Source: Streptomyces sp. WMMB303 (GTDB lineage: Bacteria; Actinomycetota; Actinomycetes; Streptomycetales; Streptomycetaceae). Taken from it: a DNA stretch of 64,000 nt. The notes under the pieces are model-generated. The model was not told the DNA's origin, made no database searches, and worked only from the letters and a program-made list of their open reading frames with translations. The stretch spans positions 2,380,001 through 2,444,000 of the forward strand of contig NZ_JARKIN010000001.1 of NCBI RefSeq assembly GCF_029351045.1, given 5' to 3'. Shown here in pieces: positions 15,667-24,461 of this stretch (its first letter is position 1; each line of letters starts with the position of its first letter). The translations under genes were made by a program, and so were the position numbers.

Positions 15667-16797
15667 ATGCCCGCTCTCCTGACGCGGCCGGCCCTGAGCC
15701 GCGCCCTGCTCGCCCGTCAACTCCTCATCGAACGCGCCCGGATGCCGGTGCGGGACGCCGTCGAGCACTTGGTCGGCATCCAGGCCCAGGCGCCCAGACC
15801 GCCGTACTTCGCGCTGTGGAGCAGGCTGGCGGACTTCGACCCGCAGGAGCTGTCGCTGCAACTGGAGGGCCGCGGGCTGGTCCGGCTGAGCACCCTGCGC
15901 GGCACCGTCCACCTGGTCAGCGACCGGGACGCGCTGGAGTTGCGGGCGCTCACCCAGCCGCTGCACGAGAGCGCAGTGCGCACGAACTTCGCCAAGCACC
16001 TCGGCGGCGAGGACCCCCGCCAGGTGGCGGAGGCCGCCCGGGAGCTGCTCGCCGAGCGACCGCTGACCAGCAGCGAACTGGGCAGCCGCCTCCAGGAGCG
16101 CTGGCCCCACCTGGAGGCCCGCCCGCTGTGGATGACGGCCCGCTATCTGCTGCCGCTGGTGCAGTTGCCGCCGCGCGGGCTGTGGGGGCGCTCCGGGCAG
16201 CCGGTGATGGACACCGTCGAACGGTGGCTGGGGCGGTCGCCGGCCACCGAACCCGGTGTGGAGACGGTGGTGCTGCGCTACCTCGGCGCCTTCGGCCCGG
16301 CCTCCGTCCGGGACGCGCAGACCTGGTCCGGACTGACCCGGCTCGGTGAGGTCCTGGAGCGGCTTCGGCCGCAGCTTCGGGTTTTCCGGGACGAGGCGGA
16401 CCGGGAACTGTTCGATCTGCCCGACGCGCCGCGGCCCGACCCCGAACTTCCCCTGCCGGTCCGCTTCCTGGCCGAGTACGACAACATCGTTCTCTCGCAC
16501 GCCGACCGCTCCCGCCTGCTGGACGAGCCCGTCCGCCGCACCCTCGCCGGCCGGAACGGGCAGGTGCCCGGCACCTTCCTGGTGGACGGCCGGGTACGGG
16601 GCATGTGGAAGGCGGACATCTCCCGCAAGGCCGCCGCCCTCACGCTCACCCCGTTCGAGCAACTGGACGAGGAGGCGGAGCAGGCGCTGACCGAGGAGGG
16701 GGAACGGCTGCTGGAGTTCGCCACCGACAGTCGCCCCGGCCCGTACACGGTCACCTTCGCCGCCCCCGCCCAGCCCGGCGCCGCCTCCGCACGATGA
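15667..16797 (+). CDS. AlkZ-like winged-helix DNA glycosylase
   Basis: 376 residues, ATG at 15667. It belongs to the HTH_42 / winged-helix superfamily that includes AlkZ and E. coli YcaQ, monofunctional glycosylases that excise bulky alkylated bases and unhook interstrand crosslinks. The catalytic QxQ motif is present at Q39-A-Q41 (HLVGIQAQAP), and the length fits AlkZ (about 370). Further family segments are GLVRLSTLRGTVHLVS and LAEYDNIVLSHADRSR. It is divergent from the DUF3533-like gene, and no alkylator biosynthesis genes are nearby. A housekeeping repair role is likelier than self-resistance. Confidence 0.78.
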   Translation: MPALLTRPALSRALLARQLLIERARMPVRDAVEHLVGIQAQAPRPPYFALWSRLADFDPQELSLQLEGRGLVRLSTLRGTVHLVSDRDALELRALTQPLHESAVRTNFAKHLGGEDPRQVAEAARELLAERPLTSSELGSRLQERWPHLEARPLWMTARYLLPLVQLPPRGLWGRSGQPVMDTVERWLGRSPATEPGVETVVLRYLGAFGPASVRDAQTWSGLTRLGEVLERLRPQLRVFRDEADRELFDLPDAPRPDPELPLPVRFLAEYDNIVLSHADRSRLLDEPVRRTLAGRNGQVPGTFLVDGRVRGMWKADISRKAAALTLTPFEQLDEEAEQALTEEGERLLEFATDSRPGPYTVTFAAPAQPGAASAR

Positions 16798-17047
16798 CCA
16801 CGGATCGATGACGCTTCCGTCACATCCGGTGGCCCCATAACACCCCAACGGCACGAAACCGCCCGTGCCGCCCTTGCGTTCGTGTGCCGAGTTGTAGAAC
16901 CTGACGTGCGTTCACCGAGCGGTCCGTACCGTGCACGGGAACACGGGGACACGGAGACCGAGCGACACCGCGCGCCGCGGGGCGGGGGCCAGGGCGCGGC
17001 ATCGGCACGAGTGCACGCCCCTGCCGGGGCGTGCGGGGGAACGACAC

Positions 17048-19066
17048 ATGACCACGCCACCCGAGGGCGCCCGGCATCCGCAGCCGCCGGAGCACGAGAA
17101 CCAGGATCCGACGCGCACGGCGCAACTGCGCATACCCCGGCCGGCCGCCCGGGCCGAGGACCCCGCGGCGCGGCACACGCCCGCACCGTCCCGTACCCGC
17201 GCGCGCCGGCCCTCCCCGCACCCCTGGGAGCGCGCCGCGCCCCGCTACGACTACGAGCACTACAGCCGGCTGGCGGGCCCGCTGCGGCAGCCCGACCCGG
17301 CGGTACCCCACCGGGTGCGGTACCGCAGCCTGCTGGCCGACGAACCACACCGGTTCCGCGCCGGGTTCCTGCTGTGCCTGGCACCGCTGCTGTCGGCCGC
17401 GCTGCTGGTCTGGCTGATGCAGCCGGACCACTGGACCCGCCGCGACCCGGGTGAGGTCTCCGACCTCGTCCTCAAGCTCGATGTGGTCATGCTCGTCTCG
17501 ATCGGGCTGATCGAACTGTTCCGCACCCTCAACGTGCTCTCCAACGCGCACGCCACCCTGGTGGCCCGGGACCCGATACCCGTGGTGCCCGAGGCCGGCA
17601 CCCGCGTCGCCTTCCTCACCTCGTTCGTGCCCGGCAAGGAGCCGATCGGGATGGTCACCAGGACCCTGGAGGCGGCCATGCGGGTGCGGCACCGCGGCAC
17701 CCTGCACGTCTGGCTGCTCGACGAGGGCGACGACCCCGAGGTCAAGGAGGTCTGCCGGCGGCTGGGGGTGCACCACTTCTCCCGCAAGGGCATCGCGCGG
17801 TGGAACACCGCCGAGGGCGCCTTCCGCGCCAGGACCAAGCACGGCAACTACAACGCCTGGCTCGACGCACACGGCGACGACTACGACTTCTTCGCCGGCG
17901 TCGACACCGACCACGTGCCCCTGCCCAACTATCTGGAGCGGATGCTGGGCTACTTCCGCGACCCGGACGTCGGCTTCGTCATCGGCCCGCAGGTCTACGG
18001 CAACTACGACAACTTCGTCACCAAGGCCGCCGAGAGCCAGCAGTTCCTCTTCCACGCCCTCATCCAGCGCGCCGGGAACCGCTACCGGGCGCCGATGTTC
18101 GTCGGGACCAGCAACGCCGTCCGCATCACGGCGCTGAAGGCCATCGGAGGGCTGTACGACTCCATCACGGAGGACATGGCCACCGGCTTCGAGATGCACC
18201 GTCGCCGCAACCCGGCCACCGGCAACACCTGGCGCTCCGTCTACACCCCCGACGTACTCGCCGTCGGCGAGGGCCCCAACGCCTGGACGGACTTCTTCAC
18301 CCAGCAGCTCCGCTGGTCCCGCGGCACCTACGAGACGATCCTCAAGCAGTACTGGCGCGGCCTGGGCAGCATGCCGCCGGGCAAGATGTTCAACTACACG
18401 CTGCTGATGCTCTTCTATCCCGCCTCGGCGCTGAACTGGATCCTGGCCGCGCTCTCCTGCGCGCTCTTCCTGGGCCTGGGCGCCTCCGGCGTGCAGATCG
18501 ACCCGGCCATCTGGATGGCGCTGTACGGCAACGCCACCGCGCTGCAGATCGGGCTCTACATCTGGAACCGGCGGCACAACGTCTCCCCGCACGAGCCGGA
18601 GGGCTCCGGCGGGCTGGCCGGGATGCTGATGTCCGCGCTGTCCGCACCGATCTACGCACGCTCCCTCTTCGACACGGTGCTGCGCCGCAAGAGCAAGTTC
18701 GTGGTCACGCCGAAGGGCGACTCGGCCAGCCCCGACACGCTGTTCGGCACCTTCCGGGTGCACCTGTTCTTCATCGCCGTCTTCGGAGGCTCCCTCCTCG
18801 GCTCCCTCTTCCTGGGACACGACCATCCGGCGATGCTCACCTGGGCCGCGCTGGCGCTGCTGATCACGGCGGCACCGATCGTGGGCTGGCGGTCGACCGT
18901 GCGCGCCGAGAAGCGCCGCAGGGCGCGCAGGGCCCGGCGGCACGCCTCCGGAGCCCGGACCGCGGCGGCTGCTCCGGCCGCCCCCGCGCCCACGTCGGCA
19001 CCCTGGCCCATGCCCACCCACGACCAGCATCCGCACCACACCGCGTTTGGGGGACAGGAAGGATGA
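17048..19066 (+). CDS. cslA: Cellulose synthase-like glycosyltransferase CslA
   Basis: 672 residues, ATG at 17048 with GGGGGA upstream. About 100 residues of charged, proline-rich N-terminus precede two membrane helices, the GT2 domain and four to five C-terminal helices. Catalytic features of processive beta-glycan synthases are present: LLDEGDD, DTDH, ITED and QQLRWSRG. In Streptomyces, CslA makes a beta-glucan at hyphal tips needed for attachment, aerial growth and pellet formation. Its stop overlaps the glxA start (ATGA), so the two are translationally coupled, matching the known functional pairing. Confidence 0.92.
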   Translation: MTTPPEGARHPQPPEHENQDPTRTAQLRIPRPAARAEDPAARHTPAPSRTRARRPSPHPWERAAPRYDYEHYSRLAGPLRQPDPAVPHRVRYRSLLADEPHRFRAGFLLCLAPLLSAALLVWLMQPDHWTRRDPGEVSDLVLKLDVVMLVSIGLIELFRTLNVLSNAHATLVARDPIPVVPEAGTRVAFLTSFVPGKEPIGMVTRTLEAAMRVRHRGTLHVWLLDEGDDPEVKEVCRRLGVHHFSRKGIARWNTAEGAFRARTKHGNYNAWLDAHGDDYDFFAGVDTDHVPLPNYLERMLGYFRDPDVGFVIGPQVYGNYDNFVTKAAESQQFLFHALIQRAGNRYRAPMFVGTSNAVRITALKAIGGLYDSITEDMATGFEMHRRRNPATGNTWRSVYTPDVLAVGEGPNAWTDFFTQQLRWSRGTYETILKQYWRGLGSMPPGKMFNYTLLMLFYPASALNWILAALSCALFLGLGASGVQIDPAIWMALYGNATALQIGLYIWNRRHNVSPHEPEGSGGLAGMLMSALSAPIYARSLFDTVLRRKSKFVVTPKGDSASPDTLFGTFRVHLFFIAVFGGSLLGSLFLGHDHPAMLTWAALALLITAAPIVGWRSTVRAEKRRRARRARRHASGARTAAAAPAAPAPTSAPWPMPTHDQHPHHTAFGGQEG

Positions 19067-21087
19067 CGAACCGACGGAGCCGCCGCCGCGCCGCGAGTGC
19101 CGGGAAGCGGCGGGCCCGGCGCATAGCCATCGGCACGGCGGTCGTGCTGCTCGTCGCCGGGTTCAACGGTCCGGCGCTGTACAGCTTCGCCTCGGCCAAG
19201 TACCACGACTACGAGATCAACCAGCCCGAGTACAAGGCCGCGAAGGGCCACTGGCAGATCGTCGACATCCCCGAGAAGTTCCGGATCAACACGATCCACG
19301 CGGCTCTGCTGCACACCGGCAAGGTGCTGCTGGTGGCGGGCTCGGGCAACGACGCCAAGAACTTCAAGGCCAAGAGTTTCCGCACGGTCCTGTGGGATCC
19401 GGTGCGCAACACCTTCAAGAACATCCCCACCCCCAACGACCTGTTCTGTTCGGGGCACAACCAGCTTCCCGACGGCAAGCTGCTGGTCGCGGGCGGCACC
19501 CAGCGGTACGAGACGCTGGAGGGTGACGTGGAGAAGGCCGGGGGGCTGATGTTCCTCTACAACGAGAACCCCGACAGCGGGAAGACGATCAAGGAGGGCA
19601 CCCGCTTCACGGGGCGGAAGAGCGGCAAGACCTTCGTCGCCCAGCACACCGTGCTCCTGCCGCGGGCCAAGAAGCGGAAGGACCCGGAGACCGGCGAGGT
19701 CGAGACCGTCCACAGCGTCACCCGGGTCTACGCCGAGGCTGCGAAGAAGGGCCGGAAGTACCAGACGGGCACCGAGGACCAGTACCGGGTGCACGGCCTG
19801 GAGGGGGCCTGGAAGCAGAACGTCTACGGGGTGGCCCAGAAGATGTCCTTCGACAAGAAGGATTTCCAGGGCATCAAGGACGCCTACGAGTTCGACCCGG
19901 TGGCCGAGCGCTACATCACGGTCGACCCGATGAACGAGGCCCGCTGGTATCCCACCCAGCTCACCCTCCAGGACGGCAGGGTGCTGACCGTCTCCGGGCT
20001 GGACGACATCGGCCAGGTCGTCCCCGGCAAGAACGAGATCTTCGACCCCGAGACGAAGAAGTGGCACTACCTGCCCAAGACGCGGTTCTTCCCCACCTAC
20101 CCGGGGCTGCACCTGGTCGGCCAGAACCGGGTCTTCTTCAGCGGCACCACCGCCGGGTACGGCCCGGCCGACAAGGGCCGCACGCCCGGCATCTGGAACC
20201 TGGAGACCAACAAGTTCACCGAGATCCCCGGCATGAGCGACCCGGACGTGCTGGAGACGGCGATGTCGGTGCCGCTGCCTCCCACCCAGTCGCGGAAATT
20301 CATCGTCCAGGGCGGAGGCGGCGTCGGCGAGTCGGACAGGACGACGGACAGGACGCGCATCGTGGACCTCTCGTCCGACACCCCGCGGTTCCGCGACGGG
20401 CCCGACCTCTACGACAAGGTCCGCTACCCCAGCAGCGTGATCCTGCCGGACGACACCGTGCTGACCACCAACGGATCGGGCCGCTACCGGGGCAAGAGCG
20501 ACAGCAACGTGCTCAAGGCCGCGATCTACAACCCGAAGACCAACAAGTTCACGGACGCCGCCGCTCCGCTGGTCGGCCGCAACTACCACTCCGGCGGGCT
20601 GCTGCTGCCGGACGGCCGGGTGATGACCTTCGGCTCGGACTCGCTGTACGCGGACAAGGCCAACACCAAGCCGGGGGAGTTCGACCAGCGCATCGAGATC
20701 TACACACCGCCCTATCTCCACCAGGGCAAGGACCAGCCGCAGCTGCGCAACGCCGACGCGGACGCCGCCGAGAACCTCGCACCGGGCGACCGCGTCTCCT
20801 TCCGCAGCAAGGACGCGGCCTCCTTCGAGCGGCTGCGGATGGTGCGGCCCGGCTCGTTCACCCATGTGACGAACGTGGAGCAGTCGTCGGTGGCCCTGAA
20901 GATGAACACGTCCCGGGACGGCACGGTGACCACGACCATCCCGGACGACCCGTCCCTGGTCACCCCCGGCTGGTGGATGGTCTTCGGGGTGGACGCGGAC
21001 GGCGTGCCCTCCGAAGCCCAGTGGGTGAAGGTGGGCATCGACCCGGATGCCGCGCACACCACGGTGACCACGGGCGACCCGGAGTAG
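19063..21087 (+). CDS. glxA: Galactose oxidase-like copper radical oxidase GlxA
   Basis: 674 residues, ATG overlapping cslA by four bases with AGGAAGG upstream. One N-terminal membrane helix (about 21-42) anchors an extracellular Kelch-type oxidase. The copper-radical site is readable by comparison with galactose oxidase: C129 (LFCSGHN), Y296 (RWYPT), Y508-H509 (NYHSGG) and H601 (FTHVTN). In Streptomyces, GlxA oxidises the glycan made by CslA. Known copper dependence suggests supply by a Sco-type chaperone, which is not in this window. Confidence 0.93.
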   Translation: MTNRRSRRRAASAGKRRARRIAIGTAVVLLVAGFNGPALYSFASAKYHDYEINQPEYKAAKGHWQIVDIPEKFRINTIHAALLHTGKVLLVAGSGNDAKNFKAKSFRTVLWDPVRNTFKNIPTPNDLFCSGHNQLPDGKLLVAGGTQRYETLEGDVEKAGGLMFLYNENPDSGKTIKEGTRFTGRKSGKTFVAQHTVLLPRAKKRKDPETGEVETVHSVTRVYAEAAKKGRKYQTGTEDQYRVHGLEGAWKQNVYGVAQKMSFDKKDFQGIKDAYEFDPVAERYITVDPMNEARWYPTQLTLQDGRVLTVSGLDDIGQVVPGKNEIFDPETKKWHYLPKTRFFPTYPGLHLVGQNRVFFSGTTAGYGPADKGRTPGIWNLETNKFTEIPGMSDPDVLETAMSVPLPPTQSRKFIVQGGGGVGESDRTTDRTRIVDLSSDTPRFRDGPDLYDKVRYPSSVILPDDTVLTTNGSGRYRGKSDSNVLKAAIYNPKTNKFTDAAAPLVGRNYHSGGLLLPDGRVMTFGSDSLYADKANTKPGEFDQRIEIYTPPYLHQGKDQPQLRNADADAAENLAPGDRVSFRSKDAASFERLRMVRPGSFTHVTNVEQSSVALKMNTSRDGTVTTTIPDDPSLVTPGWWMVFGVDADGVPSEAQWVKVGIDPDAAHTTVTTGDPE

Positions 21088-21102
21088 AACCCCGCCGGCC
21101 GG

Positions 21103-22158
21103 CTACGACCGGTGCCCGTCCTGCTCGTCGGTGTTGCGGGCCAGCTCCAGGGCGTACTCCGGCCACCAGGTGCCGGCCTTCGGGCCGCCGCGGCACTCGC
21201 CGTCCGACTCCCCCGGGCGCTTGATCCACAGGTAGGCGTCCACCAGGTCGTGCCCGGTCCTGGTGGTGGGCGGTTCGCCCAGGGCCCGTCCGGGCGGGTT
21301 GCACCAGCTCTCCTCGCCGCCGCGCAGCGGCCCGTTGCCGTTCCGGCTGGTGTCGACGACGAAGTGCTTGCCGCCGACCTTCGCCGACAGCCGCTTGCCG
21401 TGGGCGACATTGGAGGCGGTGGTCTGGAAGTTGGAGACGTTCAGCGCGAAGCCGTCGGCCTTCTCGATCCCGGCGCGGGTGAGGGGCCCGGCCAGCGCAC
21501 CCGGGTCGCGGACCCAGTCCGGATTGCCGGCGTCCAGGTAGACCGTCGTGCGGGGCAGCCGCTTGAGCCGGGTGACGGCGTCGGCCAGGAGCCGGTAGCG
21601 CTCCGCGCGCAGCTTCGGCGCGGCGCACGCGCCCGAGACGGTGTGCGCGAGGGCGTCCGGTTCCACGATCACCGTGGCGGCCCTGCTCCCGATGCCCTCG
21701 GCGACCTCGTCCAGCCACGCGCGGTACGCCGCGGCGTTCTCGGCTCCGCCCTTGCTGTACTGCCCGCAGTCGCGGTGCGGCACGTTGTAGAGGACCAGCA
21801 GCGCCTCCCGGTCCGCGGCGGTGGCGGCTCCGGTGACGCGCGCCGCGTGACCGCGCGGGTCCGCCGGGCCCAGCCAGTCGGCCACCGGCTGCCCGGCGAT
21901 CTTCCGCAGCTCGCGGGCCCGCGCCGATTCGCCGTCCTGGGCGTCGGAACGGGCCTGCCGCGCGGCGTTCCCCCGTGGGTCGACCCAGTAGGGGACGACG
22001 GACCTGGGGCGCTGCCGCACCTCGGGCCCGGCGCCGTCCTGGGCGTCCCGGGCGTCCGGCGCCGAGCAGCCGGCCAGCAGCAGGACTCCTGCCAGTGTGC
22101 TCCCCGCGGCCCCCCGGGCACGCGCGAGCGGCGCGCGACTCCGGGCGCTGCCGTACAT
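21103..22158 (-). CDS. cslZ: GH6-family glucanase lipoprotein (CslZ-like)
   Basis: 351 residues, ATG at 22158. A lipobox (LLLAGC) near residue 31 follows a basic, hydrophobic leader. The rest matches GH6 cellulases: YNVPHRDCGQYSKGG, the acid-bearing VIVEPDALAH, DTSRNGNG and DAYLWIKRPGESDGEC. It hydrolyses beta-1,4-glucan with inversion. It is convergent with glxA, the stops being 15 bases apart. A glucanase beside cslA/glxA fits trimming or release of the tip glycan. The symbol is by position and family. Confidence 0.87.
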   Translation of the reverse strand: MYGSARSRAPLARARGAAGSTLAGVLLLAGCSAPDARDAQDGAGPEVRQRPRSVVPYWVDPRGNAARQARSDAQDGESARARELRKIAGQPVADWLGPADPRGHAARVTGAATAADREALLVLYNVPHRDCGQYSKGGAENAAAYRAWLDEVAEGIGSRAATVIVEPDALAHTVSGACAAPKLRAERYRLLADAVTRLKRLPRTTVYLDAGNPDWVRDPGALAGPLTRAGIEKADGFALNVSNFQTTASNVAHGKRLSAKVGGKHFVVDTSRNGNGPLRGGEESWCNPPGRALGEPPTTRTGHDLVDAYLWIKRPGESDGECRGGPKAGTWWPEYALELARNTDEQDGHRS

Positions 22159-22300
22159 CCACTCCCCCTCGGCTGTGCTGCAGGCGTCGGCCGGGTCGCC
22201 GGACAGCGGCGAACCGCCGCGGGACGGGCCGCAGACCGGCCGCAGCGTCGGCCCATCGTGTCACAGAGGACACCGCGCACCGCCGTACTCCGGCGCCGGG

Positions 22301-23080
22301 TCAGACCCGGTCGACGAGGTCCGCGATGGAGTCGACGACGCTGGAGGGGCGGTAGGGGTACCGCTCCACCTCGTCCGGCCGGGTCAGCCCGGTCAGCACC
22401 AGGAAGGTCTCCAGCCCGGCTTCCATACCGGCCCGGACGTCGGTGTCCATCCGGTCGCCGATCATGGCGCTGGTCTCGGAGTGGGCGCCGATCGCGTTGA
22501 GCCCGGCGCGCATCATCAGCGGATTGGGCTTGCCGACGAAGTACGGGTGCTGGCCGGTGGCCTTGGTGATCAGGGCGGCGACCGACCCGGTGGCGGGCAG
22601 CGCGCCCTCAGCGGAGGGGCCGGTCTCGTCCGGGTTGGTGGCGATGAAGCGGGCGCCGTCGTTGATCAGCCGGATGGCCCGGGTCAGCGCCTCGAAGCTG
22701 TAGGTGCGGGTCTCGCCCAGGACGACGTAGTCCGGGTCGGCGTCGGAGAGGACGTAGCCGATGTCGTGCAGGGCGGTCGTCAGTCCGGCCTCCCCTATGA
22801 CGTAGGCGGTGCCCCCGGGGCGCTGGTCGTCCAGGAACTGCGCGGTGGCCAGCGCGGAGGTCCAGATGTTCTCCGTCGGCACGGTCAGCCCGATGCGGGC
22901 CAGCCGGGCGTGCAGGTCCCGGGGGGTGTACATCGAGTTGTTGGTGAGCACCAGGAACGGCCGCCCCGACTCCTTGAGCCGCTTGATGAACGAGTCGGCG
23001 CCGGGAACGGGGATTCCCTCGTGCATCAGCACACCGTCCATGTCGGTGAGCCAGGACTCGATGGGCTTGCGCTCTGCCAC
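22301..23080 (-). CDS. HAD-IIA (NagD-like) phosphatase
   Basis: 259 residues, ATG at 23080. HAD motifs: D13-x-D15 (LTDMDGVL), LTNNS, GKPNP and IGDRMDTD, with the IIA-type cap in the middle. It is cytoplasmic. NagD relatives dephosphorylate nucleotides or sugar phosphates; specificity cannot be read here. It lies downstream of no obvious partner and is divergent from the Gfo/Idh gene. Confidence 0.88.
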   Translation of the reverse strand: MAERKPIESWLTDMDGVLMHEGIPVPGADSFIKRLKESGRPFLVLTNNSMYTPRDLHARLARIGLTVPTENIWTSALATAQFLDDQRPGGTAYVIGEAGLTTALHDIGYVLSDADPDYVVLGETRTYSFEALTRAIRLINDGARFIATNPDETGPSAEGALPATGSVAALITKATGQHPYFVGKPNPLMMRAGLNAIGAHSETSAMIGDRMDTDVRAGMEAGLETFLVLTGLTRPDEVERYPYRPSSVVDSIADLVDRV

Positions 23081-23305
23081 GGATGGACTCCTGCCAGGTC
23101 GTGGTGGTCCGGCCGGCGGAGGAGTGTGCCCGGGTACGCCGGAGCACGGAACCGGCCGCCGCGCTCAGCGTAGCGGCAGCGGCCGGTGCAGGTCAGCCGG
23201 GGCGCAGGCGCTCCGGTGCCGGAGAGCGGCGGAGAAGCATCTGCGGGCGGCGGAAGCGGGCGCCGGGTGCGTGCTCCGGGCGGCGGGCTTTGCGAGGGTG
23301 GGGGC

Positions 23306-24382
23306 ATGAACCGCATGGACACCACCGCCACCCCGCTCCGCGTCGGACTGCTCGGCTTCGGGCTGGCCGGATCGGTCTTTCACGCCCCGCTGATCGCCAC
23401 CACGCCGGGGCTCGTGCTGGACACCGTCGTCACCTCCGACCCGGAGCGCCGCAAGCGTGCCCGGGAGGCGGGCGCACCGGGTGACGAGGTACGGACGGTC
23501 GCCTCGGCCGACGAGCTGTTCGCGGACCCGGACCGGCTCGATCTGGTGGTGGTCGCCACCCCGAACCGCACTCATGTGCCGCTGACGCACCGCGCCCTGG
23601 ACGCGGGACTGCCGGTCGTGGTGGACAAGCCGCTGGCACCCACCGGCGCCGAGGCCCGCGAGCTGGCGGCGAAGGCCGAGTCCCGGGGGCTGCTGCTGGC
23701 GCCGTTCCAGAACCGGCGCTGGGACAACGACTTCCTCACCCTGCGCTCGCTGCTGGCCGAGGACGCGCTGGGCGAGGTGTTCCGCTTCGAGTCCCGGTTC
23801 GAGCGCTGGCGGCCCCGGCTCAAGGGCGGCTGGCGCGAGTCGGGCGCCCCGGAGGAGGTGGGCGGGCTCCTCTACGACCTGGGCAGCCACGTCGTCGACC
23901 AGGCGCTGACCCTCTTCGGCCCGGCCGCCTCCGTCTACGCGGAGTCGGACGTGCGGCGGGCGGGCGCCGCCGCGGACGACGACACCTTCATCGCCATCAC
24001 CCACGACAGCGGCGTCCGCTCCCACCTGTGGATGAGCGCCACAGCGGCCCAGCTCGGTCCCCGCTTCCGGGTGCTGGGCAGCCGCGCCGCGTATGTGAAG
24101 TACGGCCTCGACCCGCAGGAGAGCGCGCTGCGCGAGGGCGCGCGCCCGGCCGAGGGTGCGCCGTGGGGGGTGGAACCGGAGGACGCCTGGGGCACGCTGG
24201 GTGCGCAGGACCCGCCCGGCGCCCTGCGCACCGTGCCGACGCTGGACGGCGACTACCCGGCCTTCTACGACGCGGTCGCCGGTGCGCTGCGCGAGGGCAC
24301 GCCGCCGCCGGTGACCGCCCACGAGGCGGCCGCGGCCCTCCAGGTGCTGGAGACCGCGCGGTCCTTCGCGCGGGGCGGCTAG
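23306..24382 (+). CDS. Gfo/Idh/MocA-family NAD(P)-dependent oxidoreductase
   Basis: 358 residues, ATG at 23306. The N-terminal Rossmann motif GLLGFGLAGSVFHAP is followed by VVVATPNRTHVPL and the dinucleotide-binding EKP-like DKPLAPTGAEA (Asp in place of Glu). GGLLYDLGSHVVDQALTLFG marks the C-terminal domain. The family oxidises or reduces sugars, inositols and related compounds. It is divergent from the HAD gene, and no sugar operon surrounds it, so the substrate is unknown. Confidence 0.88.
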   Translation: MNRMDTTATPLRVGLLGFGLAGSVFHAPLIATTPGLVLDTVVTSDPERRKRAREAGAPGDEVRTVASADELFADPDRLDLVVVATPNRTHVPLTHRALDAGLPVVVDKPLAPTGAEARELAAKAESRGLLLAPFQNRRWDNDFLTLRSLLAEDALGEVFRFESRFERWRPRLKGGWRESGAPEEVGGLLYDLGSHVVDQALTLFGPAASVYAESDVRRAGAAADDDTFIAITHDSGVRSHLWMSATAAQLGPRFRVLGSRAAYVKYGLDPQESALREGARPAEGAPWGVEPEDAWGTLGAQDPPGALRTVPTLDGDYPAFYDAVAGALREGTPPPVTAHEAAAALQVLETARSFARGG

Positions 24383-24461
24383 GCAGCGCGCCCGCGAGCC
24401 GGAGGTACCGTCGGGGCGTCCCCCGCGGGCGGCGGACGGAACTGCTGTGCCGCCCGGTTGG

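Noticed and set aside
15667..16797. Self-resistance gene of a nearby DNA-alkylator biosynthetic cluster
   Set aside because: No polyketide, peptide synthetase or tailoring enzymes are present within the window around the AlkZ-like gene.
17800..21087. Long upstream extension of the glxA frame through cslA
   Set aside because: Before 19063 this frame reads Arg/Pro-rich sequence out of phase with cslA. The ATG at 19063 with AGGAAGG and the ATGA overlap defines the real start.
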